NCBI RefSeq assembly: GCF_029395675.1
Contig: NZ_CP115184.1
Coordinates: 806,001-870,000, forward strand
Length of the DNA: 64,000 bases
DNA from: Janibacter cremeus
GTDB lineage: Bacteria; Actinomycetota; Actinomycetes; Actinomycetales; Dermatophilaceae
Reading direction: 5' to 3'
Each line of letters starts with the position of its first letter. The first letter of the stretch is position 1. A model generated the notes under the pieces. It made no database searches, was not told where the DNA came from, and worked only from the letters and a program-made list of their open reading frames with translations. Position numbers and translations under genes: made by a program. Below are positions 25,000-33,166 of this stretch, piece by piece.

Positions 25000-26687
25000 G
25001 AGGCCCACCCTAGAGCAGGAGCGAGCTCGTGGTGGGCAGCGGCGGCACCACCGACGGGACAGGTCCACTCACCGTCGATGTGCACCAGCCGGGTGCCCTC
25101 GGCCTCGAGCCAGCGCAGGACGAGCTCGGTCTCGGCCGGCAGCGCGCTCGTGCCGGGGCCGGTGGGGGCTCCGACCACCTCCGCGCTGGCCTGCAGGGCG
25201 GCGACGTAGGGCATCGGGTCGGCACCCGCGGGGGAGTGGGTGCTGCCGGCCAGGCGGCCGTGACGGACGCAGACGAGGTCCCAGCCACCACGCGGAGCGC
25301 GCCGGGCGGCGACGATCTCGGCCGCCTCGCGCACGGGCGCCGCGCGCTGGTTGCGGGAGGCGGCCTTGACCAGGGCGGCGAGCCGGTCACGCAGGGCAGC
25401 CGCCTCCTCGAAGCGTTCGGCCTCGGACAGGGTGCGCATCCGCTCGCGCACCGCGGTGACGGCGGCACGGGAGTCGCCGACGAGAACCCCTGCGGCGGCG
25501 GCGACGGTCTCGGCGTACTCGTCCACGGTCACCGCGCCGGTGCACGGGGCGGCACACCGCCCCATCTCCGCCAGGACGCAGGCGGAGGTGGGCCTCCGCG
25601 GGGAGATCCGGGTCAGGCACTGGCGCAGCGGCACGGCGTCGTGGAGTGCGGCCATGGCCTCCTCGGCGCTGCCCCGCGCACCGAAGGGACCGGCGTACGC
25701 GAGGTCGTCCGGGCCGATCGAGCGCACGATCGACAACCGGGGGAAGGCCTCGTCGGTGAGCTTGAGCCACCAGACCCGCTCGGGGTTGCGCGAGCGACGG
25801 TTGTAGCGCGGCTTGTGCTCGGCGATCAGCCGCAGCTCACGCACCTGCGCCTCGAGGGTGGTGGCGCACACGATCGGGGTCACCTGCGTGGCCAGCCGGA
25901 CCATCTCGCCCATCCGGCGACGCTGCTCGGAGGCGGTGAAGTAGCTGCGCACGCGCGTGCGGATGTCCACGGAGGTGCCGACGTAGAGCGGCTCGCCGTG
26001 CTCGTCCTTGAAGACGTAGACCCCGGGGGCGCCGGGCAGGCCGTCGGCGAGGTGTCGCTTGCGGCGCTGCGCGTCGCTCACCCGCGAGGAGTAGGAGCTC
26101 AGCTCCTCCAGGGTGTCCACGCCGACCGACCCGAGGCGGCCGATGAGCCCGTGGAGGACGTCGACGGTCGCCTTGGCGTCGTGCAGCGCCCGGTGGTCGG
26201 GGGTCGTCGCGGCCCCGAAGTGGCGGGCGAGGGTGCCCAGCTTGTGGTTGGCGACCTCGTCGCGGCTGACGACCTGCCGGGCCAGCCGGACGGTGTCGAC
26301 GACCGTCGACCCGGGCCAGCGCAGGTCGTGGGCCGCGCACGCCGCCTTGAGGAAGCCGATGTCGAAGCCGGCGTTGTGCGCCACGAGCACCGCCCCCTTC
26401 GCGAACTCGAGGAAACCGGCCACGGCCGTCCCGGTGCGGGGGGCGTCGCGGACCATGGCATCGGTGATGCCGGTCAGCGACTGGATGAATGCGGGGATCG
26501 GCTCGCCGGGGTTGACGAAGGTCTGCAGCTCGCCGAGGACCTCGCCGCCGCGCACCTTGACCGCGCCGATCTCGGTGATGCCGCAGTCACGCACCGACCC
26601 ACCCGTGGTCTCGAGGTCGACGACGACGAAGGTGACCTCGGCCAGGGGTGTGCCGAGATCATCCAACCTGTCCTGCACGACCTCCAT
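24996..26687 (-). CDS. DEDDh 3'-5' exonuclease fused to UvrC-like GIY-YIG domain
   Basis: The 563-residue protein starts with a DnaQ-type exonuclease (about 10-190): FVVVDLETTGG, the VAHNAGFDIGFLK segment and HRALHDAKAT, giving the D-E-D-D-H residues. A GIY-YIG nuclease domain follows (about 225-310; GAPGVYVFKDEHGEPLYVGTS), then a UvrC-like region with Cys-rich CVLAEMGRCAAPCTG and a UvrB-interaction motif near 430-465. It matches actinobacterial Rv2191. The C-terminal RNase H-like domain of true UvrC is absent. Start ATG at 26687 is 7 nt after TACGGT (26700-26695, minus strand). Probably a DNA-repair nuclease; substrate not known to me. Confidence 0.88.
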   Translation of the reverse strand: MEVVQDRLDDLGTPLAEVTFVVVDLETTGGSVRDCGITEIGAVKVRGGEVLGELQTFVNPGEPIPAFIQSLTGITDAMVRDAPRTGTAVAGFLEFAKGAVLVAHNAGFDIGFLKAACAAHDLRWPGSTVVDTVRLARQVVSRDEVANHKLGTLARHFGAATTPDHRALHDAKATVDVLHGLIGRLGSVGVDTLEELSSYSSRVSDAQRRKRHLADGLPGAPGVYVFKDEHGEPLYVGTSVDIRTRVRSYFTASEQRRRMGEMVRLATQVTPIVCATTLEAQVRELRLIAEHKPRYNRRSRNPERVWWLKLTDEAFPRLSIVRSIGPDDLAYAGPFGARGSAEEAMAALHDAVPLRQCLTRISPRRPTSACVLAEMGRCAAPCTGAVTVDEYAETVAAAAGVLVGDSRAAVTAVRERMRTLSEAERFEEAAALRDRLAALVKAASRNQRAAPVREAAEIVAARRAPRGGWDLVCVRHGRLAGSTHSPAGADPMPYVAALQASAEVVGAPTGPGTSALPAETELVLRWLEAEGTRLVHIDGEWTCPVGGAAAAHHELAPALGWAS

Positions 26688-26763
26688 GCGCCTGACCGTA
26701 GGCGAGCGCCCCGACAACGTCCGGGAGGCGGCGCGGCGCGGCCCCTCGTGGCACCCTGACCGC

Positions 26764-27801
26764 ATGCGCACGATGGACGAGCTCGGCGACGTCGCCGGCT
26801 TCTACGCCCACTTCGCCGAGCACGAGGCGAAGGGGGAGTCCGCCACCTTCGCGCGGTGGGCGGCCGGGGTGGCGCAGGACCCCGAGGTGCTCGCGCTGCT
26901 GGAGGAGCTGCCGACCGCCAAGCGCCAGCCCAACCTCGTCTTCGCCGCGGCGCGGTGGCACGGTGCGGCCACGCCCTCGTGCTACGACGCCGACGGGGGG
27001 CTGCGGGACGTCCTGCTCACGAGGTGGTCCCGGGTCCGCGAGACGATCCTCACCCGCGCGACGCAGACCAACGAGGTCGGCCGGTCCGCCTCGCTCCTGC
27101 CGCTGCTGTCCGGTCTGCCGGGTCCGCTGGCCCTCGTCGAGGTCGGCGCGAGCGCCGGCCTGTGCCTCCACCCGGACCGCTGGTCCTACCGCTACCTCGA
27201 CGACGGGGGCGCGGAGGTCGCCCGCATCGACCCGGTCGGGGGACCGTCGCCGGTCGTCCTGGAGTGCACGGTGACCGGCCCGGCGCCGATCCCCCCTTCG
27301 CCGCCCGTCGTGGTCCACCGCGGTGGCGTGGACCTCAACCCGCTCGACCTGTCCGCCGACGACAACGCCGCGTGGCTGGAGACGCTCGTGTGGCCCGAGC
27401 ACGAGGACCGGCGGCAGCGGCTGGCGGCGGCGTGCGAGCAGGTCGCCGACGTCGCGGTCGACGTGATCACCGGTGACCTGCGCACCTCCCTCGACGAGGC
27501 GGTCGAGCGGGCGCGGGCGGCCGCGCCCGGGGCGACGCTCGTCGTCTTCCACACCGCGGTCATCGCCTACCTGGACGAAGGGGGTCGGCGGGCCTGGCCG
27601 CAGGTGGTCACCGAGGCGCTCGAGCGGGTGCGCGCCGACGGGGGTGCGGCGCACTGGATCAGCAACGAGGGGGTCGATGTGCTGCCCGGGGTGAGCGCGA
27701 CCGCGCCCTGCGAGCCGGTCGACGCCGGCTTCTGCCTCGCCCTGGACGGGCAGGCCGTCGCATGGACCCACGGGCACGGACGGCGGCTCGAGTGGTGCTG
27801 A
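26764..27801 (+). CDS. DUF2332 family protein
   Basis: The 345-residue protein belongs to the actinobacterial/proteobacterial DUF2332 family. Conserved points are FYAHFAEHEAKGES near the N-terminus, PSCYDADGG, and VEVGASAGLCLHPDRWSY, which resembles the glycine loop of SAM-dependent methyltransferases. VFHTAVIAYL and HWISNEG come later. A methyltransferase-like fold is an inference from that loop. The ATG at 26764 is chosen; ATG at 26773 is possible. It is divergent from the nuclease gene, 76 nt apart. Confidence 0.8.
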   Translation: MRTMDELGDVAGFYAHFAEHEAKGESATFARWAAGVAQDPEVLALLEELPTAKRQPNLVFAAARWHGAATPSCYDADGGLRDVLLTRWSRVRETILTRATQTNEVGRSASLLPLLSGLPGPLALVEVGASAGLCLHPDRWSYRYLDDGGAEVARIDPVGGPSPVVLECTVTGPAPIPPSPPVVVHRGGVDLNPLDLSADDNAAWLETLVWPEHEDRRQRLAAACEQVADVAVDVITGDLRTSLDEAVERARAAAPGATLVVFHTAVIAYLDEGGRRAWPQVVTEALERVRADGGAAHWISNEGVDVLPGVSATAPCEPVDAGFCLALDGQAVAWTHGHGRRLEWC

Positions 27802-27893
27802 GGCCGGGGTCGGCACCTGGCTGCGTTGTCGGTGGGCCCTCCTAGCGTGGTTCCTGCCGGGATCGCCCCGGTGACCAGGAGGAGGTGACGGAC

Positions 27894-28175
27894 ATGAGCC
27901 GTCGAGCAGGAGCGTCCCTGACGATCGACTGCGCCACGTGTCCGGTGCGGGACGTGGGGTGTGCGGACTGCATGGTGACCGCGCTGCAGTCACCGGTCGC
28001 CCTCGAGGACCCGAGCGCGTCGGACCTGCCGCTGGACCGTCGTGAGCGCGAGGTCGTCTCACGGCTCGTCGCCAGCGGGCTGGTCAGCGCGGAGAACGCG
28101 ACCAGGGCCCGCGCACAGCGCGAGCCCTGGTCGGAGTACGACGTGACGGCCGGTGGGGCCAACCGCGCGGGATGA
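27894..28175 (+). CDS. Small Cys-containing conserved actinobacterial protein
   Basis: The 93-residue protein has a CATCPVRDVGCADCM cluster near the N-terminus, suitable for a zinc or Fe-S site, followed by a helical region with RREREVVSRLVASGLVSAENA. I do not know its function. ATG at 27894 is preceded by AGGAGGAGG (27877-27885) with ideal spacing; the GTG at 27885 lies inside that ribosome site. It converges on the acyl-CoA ligase gene 15 nt away. Confidence 0.7.
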   Translation: MSRRAGASLTIDCATCPVRDVGCADCMVTALQSPVALEDPSASDLPLDRREREVVSRLVASGLVSAENATRARAQREPWSEYDVTAGGANRAG

Positions 28176-28190
28176 CCTGACCGGTGCGGG

Positions 28191-29981
28191 TCAGTTGCCG
28201 TAGAGGCTCTCCACCTCCTCGAGGAAGTCGCGCATGATGACATTGCGCTTGAGCTTCATCGACGGGGTGAGGGTGCCGTTCTCCTCGGTGAAGTCCTCGC
28301 TGAGGACGGAGAACTTGCGGATCGACTCCGCCTTGGAGACGGCCTTGTTGGCCTCGTCGACCGCGCCCTGGATCTCGGCGAGCACCGTCTCGTTCGTGCG
28401 CGCCTGCTCGACGGTGATGGAGCCGAGGCCGTGGTTGGCGGCCCATCCCGGCAGCATCTCCTCGTCGAGGGTGACCAGCGCGGCGATGAAGGGCTTGCCG
28501 TCACCGACGACGAGGCACTGGCTGATGATCGGGTGCGCCTTGAGGCGGTCCTCGAGGACGGCGGGGGCGACGTTCTTGCCGCCGGCGGTCACGAGGATCT
28601 CCTTCTTGCGACCGGTGATCTTCAGGTAGCCGTCCTCGTCGAGCTCACCGAGGTCGCCGGTGCGGAACCAGCCGTCCCGGAGCGCCTCGAGAGTCGCCTC
28701 CTCGTTGTCGTGGTAGCCGCGCAGCACGTTCAGGCCCTTGATCATGACCTCGCCGTCGTCGGCGACCTTGATCGAGACGCCCGGCAGCGGCGGGCCGACG
28801 GTGCCGATCTTCACCTTCTCCGGGATGTTGACCGTCGCCGGCGCGGTGGTCTCGGTCAGGCCGTAGCCCTCGAGGACGGTCACGCCGATGCCGCGGAAGA
28901 AGTGGCCCAGACGCGTGCCGAGCGGTGCCCCACCGGAGACGGCGTACTCGACCTTGTTGCCCATCTTCGCGCGCAGCTTGCTGTAGACGAGCTTGTCGAA
29001 GACGCCGTGCAGGAGCTTCACCTTCAGCGGCACCGAGCCGGTGTCCTGGCCCTCGGACCACGCGATGGCGGTGTCGGCGGCCTTGGCGAAGATCTTGCCC
29101 TTGCCGTCGGCGGTCGCCTGCTCGTTGGCCTTGTTGAAGATCTTCTCGAACACGCGCGGCACGGCGAGGATGAAGGTGGGCCGGAAGGACTGGAAGTCGT
29201 CGAGGATGTTGGCGATGTCCGCGCTGTGGCCCATCCGGCGGTTCGCCGTGACGGCGAGGACCTCGATGAAGCGGGCGAAGACGTGCGCGAGCGGCAGGAA
29301 GAGCAGCGTGGACGCCTCGTCCTTGTTGAGCACGTCGCCGAGCTTGGCGATCGTGTTCTCCGCGAGACCGAGGAAGTTGTCGTGCGTCAGCTCGCAGCCC
29401 TTGGGGCGACCGGTCGTCCCGGAGGTGTAGATGATGGTCGCGAGGGAGTCGCGCTGCTGACCGCCGATCCGGGCCTCGAGGTCCTCGTCGCTGATGGTCG
29501 AGCCGGCCTCGACGAGCCGGTCGAGGTCGCCGTTGTCGATGACCCACAGCTCCTTGACGTGATCGAGGTTGCCGCGGGCCTCGGCGGCCACGCTCTCGTG
29601 CGCGCCCGTCTCGACGACGACGAAGCGCGTGCCGGAGTCCTTGACGATCCACTCGACCTGCTCGGCCGAGCTCGTCTCGTAGATCGGCACGGGGACGCCA
29701 CCGGCGGTCCACGTCGCGAAGTCCAGCAGGGTCCACTCGTACCGGGTGCGGGCCATGATGGCGAGACGGTCACCGGTCGCGAGCCCGGCGGCGATCAGGC
29801 CCTTGGCGAGGCCGCGGACGTCCTGGTTGAACTGGGCAGCGGTCACGTCGCGCCAGGCGCCCTGCTCCTTGACCGTGAAGGAGACCCGTTGCGGCTCCGT
29901 CGCCGCGTTCCGGCCCGGCAGGTCCGCCAGGGAGTCGGTGGGGTTGCCTTCGATGAGTCGAGGCATCGTGCTGTCGTTCAC
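28191..29981 (-). CDS. Long-chain acyl-CoA synthetase (FadD15-like)
   Basis: The 596-residue AMP-forming ligase activates long-chain fatty acids to acyl-CoA. It has the P-loop-like TIIYTSGTTGRPKGCELTH (about residue 185), the linker motif VLEGYGLTETTAP, the adenylate-binding DGWFRTGDLGELDEDGYL and the C-terminal hinge ITGRKKEILVTAGGKNVAP. GTG at 29981 is preceded by GGAGAA. The location matches Rv2187 (fadD15). It could feed acyl-CoA to the glycerolipid acyltransferase at 34885. Confidence 0.93.
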   Translation of the reverse strand: MNDSTMPRLIEGNPTDSLADLPGRNAATEPQRVSFTVKEQGAWRDVTAAQFNQDVRGLAKGLIAAGLATGDRLAIMARTRYEWTLLDFATWTAGGVPVPIYETSSAEQVEWIVKDSGTRFVVVETGAHESVAAEARGNLDHVKELWVIDNGDLDRLVEAGSTISDEDLEARIGGQQRDSLATIIYTSGTTGRPKGCELTHDNFLGLAENTIAKLGDVLNKDEASTLLFLPLAHVFARFIEVLAVTANRRMGHSADIANILDDFQSFRPTFILAVPRVFEKIFNKANEQATADGKGKIFAKAADTAIAWSEGQDTGSVPLKVKLLHGVFDKLVYSKLRAKMGNKVEYAVSGGAPLGTRLGHFFRGIGVTVLEGYGLTETTAPATVNIPEKVKIGTVGPPLPGVSIKVADDGEVMIKGLNVLRGYHDNEEATLEALRDGWFRTGDLGELDEDGYLKITGRKKEILVTAGGKNVAPAVLEDRLKAHPIISQCLVVGDGKPFIAALVTLDEEMLPGWAANHGLGSITVEQARTNETVLAEIQGAVDEANKAVSKAESIRKFSVLSEDFTEENGTLTPSMKLKRNVIMRDFLEEVESLYGN

Positions 29982-30166
29982 GAGTTCTCCTTCGTTCGCC
30001 GTGCGGACCGGCCGTGCCTAGGTTCTGGGATCGAAGCGAGCCTACCGCCGAGTCGTCCCCGGGTCAGGGGCGTGGGCGGTGACGGAGGCCATAACGTGGG
30101 CACGGTCGCCGACCCCCGTTCGCCTCGTCCCCGCCCCGTCGTCCCCGATCGCCGAAGGAGCCCGCC

Positions 30167-30523
30167 ATGCGCCTCAGGAGCGCACCCGTCATCGACGTCG
30201 TCGACGAGACCTTCGTGCGCGCCGAGCCGCGTGCGGTGCGGGCGGCGCTGGACGAGCCGGGCGTACTCGACCGACTGTGGCCGGGGCTGCAGCGCGAGGT
30301 CGCGCAGGACCGGGGAGCGAAGGGGGTGCGTTGGTGGACCGGGGGAGAGGTCACCGGCCGGGTGGAGATCTGGCTGGAGGAGGTGCCGGGCGGCACGATC
30401 GTCCACCACTTCCTCCGCGGGGAGCAGCGGTCCGGACCCGGTCGGTGGGAGCGGCGCCACCGTCGTCGGTGGAAGGAGGGCGTCCACGACATCAAGGACC
30501 GGCTCGAGGGTCGTACGCGATAG
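30167..30523 (+). CDS. SRPBCC-domain protein (polyketide cyclase-like), first copy
   Basis: The 118-residue protein has a START/SRPBCC-like fold: VDVVDETFVRAEPRAVRAALDEPG, the central strand segment WWTGGEVTGRVEIWLEEVPGGTIVHHFLRGE, and a basic C-terminal helix. Such domains bind hydrophobic ligands. It is shorter and more basic than its neighbour at 30533, and corresponds in position to Rv2186c/Rv2185c. Ligand unknown. ATG at 30167 follows a GAAGG ribosome site. Confidence 0.75.
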   Translation: MRLRSAPVIDVVDETFVRAEPRAVRAALDEPGVLDRLWPGLQREVAQDRGAKGVRWWTGGEVTGRVEIWLEEVPGGTIVHHFLRGEQRSGPGRWERRHRRRWKEGVHDIKDRLEGRTR

Positions 30524-30532
30524 TCTCCCGCC

Positions 30533-30979
30533 ATGGCCGACAGCACCCGCTCCAGCATCGTCGTCGAGGCACCCGCAGGGGAGGTGCTCGACATCATCGC
30601 CGACCTCGAGGCCTACCCCGAGTGGATCAGCGAGTTCTCCGCCGTCGAGATCCTCACCGAGGACGGGGACGGCTGGCCCGACCAGGCGCGGTTCGGCCTG
30701 GACGCGGGCCCGATCAAGGACACCTACACGCTCAAGTACGTCTGGGACGTCGAGGAGGACGGCCAGGGTGTCGCCTCGTGGAACCTTGTGGAGGCCACCG
30801 TCCTGAAGGCGATGGACGGGTCCTACACGCTCGCCTCGACGCCCGACGGAGGGACCGAGGTCGTCTACGAGCTGACCGTCGACGTGAGGGTGCCGATGCT
30901 GGGCATGCTCAAGCGCAAGGCGGAGAAGGTCATCGTCGACTCGGCGCTGCGTGACCTCAAGAAGCGCGCCGAGGCCTGA
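30533..30979 (+). CDS. SRPBCC-domain lipid/aromatic-binding protein (Rv2185c-like)
   Basis: The 148-residue protein is a standard SRPBCC family member: SSIVVEAPAGEVLDIIADLEAYPEWI at the N-terminus, a central sheet with LKYVWDVEEDGQG, and a long C-terminal helix (LKRKAEKVIVDSALRDLKKRAEA) that would close the ligand cavity. It lies 9 nt after the first SRPBCC gene and 7 nt before the ArsA-like gene, matching Rv2185c-Rv2184c in M. tuberculosis. The ligand is not known; a role in lipid handling is inferred from the neighbours. Confidence 0.85.
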   Translation: MADSTRSSIVVEAPAGEVLDIIADLEAYPEWISEFSAVEILTEDGDGWPDQARFGLDAGPIKDTYTLKYVWDVEEDGQGVASWNLVEATVLKAMDGSYTLASTPDGGTEVVYELTVDVRVPMLGMLKRKAEKVIVDSALRDLKKRAEA

Positions 30980-30986
30980 TCGGCCC

Positions 30987-31892
30987 GTGCGTGCACACCT
31001 CGTCGTCGGTGGGGGCGAGCATGCCGCCACGGTGACGGATCGCGTCGCCGCGACCACATCCCTTCGCCCCCTCGTCCGCAGCCGGGAACCGGACGGCCAC
31101 GATCCCGTGCTCGAGGCCATCGAGCACCACCTGGACCGCCTGCTCGCCGCGCTCGACCTGCCCTCTCCCGTCGTCGCCGACCTCGTGGCACGGTTGCTGC
31201 CCGCGGAGCTGCCGGGGCTCCTGCACCTCGCCCGATCGCTGGACCAGGCCACGGCCGACGGCCACGAGCTCGTCACCGAGGTCGACACCGAGGTCTCCCG
31301 CCTGCTCGACCTGCCGCAGCGGGTGGCCCGTGCCTTCGCGGCCTTCGTGCCGGTGGTCGCCCGCTGGGAGGTGCTCGTCGCCCCCGAGGGAGTCGGCGCC
31401 CTGCCCTGCCCGAAGCCCCCGGTTCTCGCCGCACTGCGTGAGGGCGCCGACCTGCTCGAGGGGCTCGACAGCGCGCTGGCCGACCCCGGGCGGACCGCCA
31501 TCCACCTCGCGGCCCCGGACGGACCGGTCGGGTCCGCCCGTCGTGCCGACGCGGAGGTGCTGCTGGCGCTCATGGGCCGCACGCTCACCGCCGTGCATCC
31601 CCCCGGGGGGACCGGCGTGGAGCACCTCCCGGTCGCGGCGAGCCCGGACCTGCCGCCGGTCGAGCGCCGCGGTCAGGAGTGGTTGCTCCACATCGGGCTC
31701 CCGGGAGTGCGGGCCGCCGAGCTCGATCTCGTGCGGCACGAGGACGAGCTCGTCCTGGGCTGCGCCGGACGCACCCGTCGCGTGCTGCTGCCGTCGGTGC
31801 TGCGCCGGTGCGAGGTCGAGCGCGCTGGTGTCGCCGGGGGTGTGCTCACGCTCACCATGACCCCTGATGAGAGGGTGTGGCCCCGTGGATGA
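30987..31892 (+). CDS. ArsA/GET3-like protein lacking the P-loop
   Basis: The 301-residue protein resembles the Rv2184c-type ArsA family. The C-terminal 75 residues (GQEWLLHIGLPGVRAAELDLVRHEDELVLGCAGRTRRVLLP) form the HSP20-like domain that is appended to ArsA/GET3 ATPases. The N-terminus reads VRAHLVVGGGEHAATVTDRVAATT with no GKGGVGKT Walker A, and the length is well short of active ArsA proteins. It therefore probably does not hydrolyse ATP. GTG at 30987 is the first in-frame start after the SRPBCC stop. It is followed by an overlapping small gene. Confidence 0.65.
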   Translation: MRAHLVVGGGEHAATVTDRVAATTSLRPLVRSREPDGHDPVLEAIEHHLDRLLAALDLPSPVVADLVARLLPAELPGLLHLARSLDQATADGHELVTEVDTEVSRLLDLPQRVARAFAAFVPVVARWEVLVAPEGVGALPCPKPPVLAALREGADLLEGLDSALADPGRTAIHLAAPDGPVGSARRADAEVLLALMGRTLTAVHPPGGTGVEHLPVAASPDLPPVERRGQEWLLHIGLPGVRAAELDLVRHEDELVLGCAGRTRRVLLPSVLRRCEVERAGVAGGVLTLTMTPDERVWPRG

Positions 31893-32196
31893 GCACTCAC
31901 AACCCCAGGACGTGGTCGTCCAGCTCCTGCAGGTCCTCTCGGAGGTCGACCTGGACGGGCTCGGCGAGGACCTGCGCCGCGTCGACGGAGCCACCGCCCG
32001 CCGGGCGATGACCGGGGCGAGCATGCTCGCGGAGGCACTGACGCGGGCCACCTTCGGCAGCGACACCGTCGCGGGCGCGCTCGGTGCCGACTTCGGTGAC
32101 CCGCCCCACCACGAGCCGCGACGCTCCGCGGGTGTGCGCATCACCGTGCACGACGACGAGGCCGCCACGGCCATGCACCCCACGAGTGAGGCGTGA
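31885..32196 (+). CDS. Conserved actinobacterial hypothetical protein (Rv2183c position)
   Basis: The 103-residue acidic protein is mostly helical, with QDVVVQLLQVLSEVDLDGLGEDLRRVDGATARRAM near the N-terminus. I do not recognise a domain. GTG at 31885 overlaps the ArsA-like stop by 8 nt, so it is cotranslated with it. By position it corresponds to Rv2183c, next to the ArsA-like Rv2184c. A helper role for the ArsA-like protein is only an inference. Confidence 0.6.
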   Translation: MDEHSQPQDVVVQLLQVLSEVDLDGLGEDLRRVDGATARRAMTGASMLAEALTRATFGSDTVAGALGADFGDPPHHEPRRSAGVRITVHDDEAATAMHPTSEA

Positions 32197-32203
32197 TGCA
32201 GCG

Positions 32204-33166
32204 ATGAGCCAGGCACCAGCGGTCGGGATCGACATCGGGGGCACCAAGATCGCGGGAGCACTCGTCGACGCCGAGGGCCGGATCACCCACCGGGAGCAGC
32301 TGGCCACGCCGGGGGAGGGCGCGTCGCAGATCCTCGATGCCACCGCCGAGCTGGTCACGACGCTCGTCGCCGCAGCCGGTGGTCAGGTCTCGGGTGTCGG
32401 CATGGCCTGCGCCGGCATGGTCGACGGCCGGGCCGGCCGCCTGTGGTTCTCGCCCAACCTGCCCCTGCGCGATCTCGACGTCGCCGGCGAGGTCCGTCGG
32501 CGCACCGGTCACGAGGTCGTGCTCGAGAACGACGCCAACGCCGCGGCCTGGGGCGAGTACCGCTTCGGTTCCGGCGTCGACTGCGACGACATGCTGCTGG
32601 CCACCGTCGGCACCGGGGTCGGCGGTGGGTGCGTCATCGACGACCGGCTCCTGCGGGGCGCCTTCGGCATCGGCGGCGAGATCGGGCACGTCACCATGGA
32701 CCCGCACGGCCCACGCTGCGGCTGCGGCAACCACGGATGCCTCGAGGTCTACGCCTCCGGGACCGCCCTTGAGCGCTACGCCCGCGAGCTCATCTCGTCC
32801 GGCGAGGCGACGGGGGCCGGACTGCGCGAGCGCTGCGGCGACGCTCCCGAGGCGCTCACCGGCCAGGACGTGACCGAGCTGGCCCGGGACGGCGACGAGG
32901 GCGCGGTCGCCCTCTTCGCCCGGCTCGGCACCCGGCTGGGCGAAGGCATGGCCTCGGTGTGCGCGGTCGTCGACCCGGCCGTCGTGGTCATCGGCGGGGG
33001 AGTCGCCGACGCCGGCGACCTGCTCCTCGACCCGACCCGGGAGGCCTTCGCCGCGCACCTCATCGGCCGCGGGCACCGTCCGTCGCCGACCATCGTGGTC
33101 GCCACCCTCGGCAACGACGCCGGGCTCGTCGGTGCAGCCACCCTGGCCCGGGAGGTCACCACGTGA
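32204..33166 (+). CDS. ROK-family sugar kinase (glucokinase-like), copy 1
   Basis: The 320-residue sugar kinase has the ATP site AVGIDIGGTKIAGALVD, the substrate loop ENDANAAAWGEYRFGSG with the catalytic Asp, VGTGVGGGCVIDD, IGHVTMDPHG, and the zinc-binding CGCGNHGCLEVYASG. That set is typical of actinobacterial glucokinase. The final segment VIGGGVADAGDLLLDPTREAF is also family-standard. ATG at 32204 lies 7 nt after the preceding stop. Its GTGA junction with the second ROK gene gives translational coupling. Glucose is the likely substrate. Confidence 0.88.
   Translation: MSQAPAVGIDIGGTKIAGALVDAEGRITHREQLATPGEGASQILDATAELVTTLVAAAGGQVSGVGMACAGMVDGRAGRLWFSPNLPLRDLDVAGEVRRRTGHEVVLENDANAAAWGEYRFGSGVDCDDMLLATVGTGVGGGCVIDDRLLRGAFGIGGEIGHVTMDPHGPRCGCGNHGCLEVYASGTALERYARELISSGEATGAGLRERCGDAPEALTGQDVTELARDGDEGAVALFARLGTRLGEGMASVCAVVDPAVVVIGGGVADAGDLLLDPTREAFAAHLIGRGHRPSPTIVVATLGNDAGLVGAATLAREVTT

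Noticed and set aside
24409..25209. Plus-strand frame at the right edge of the metal island
   Set aside because: Runs opposite the ccdA relic, AsnC-domain and nuclease genes; no ribosome site or known domain.
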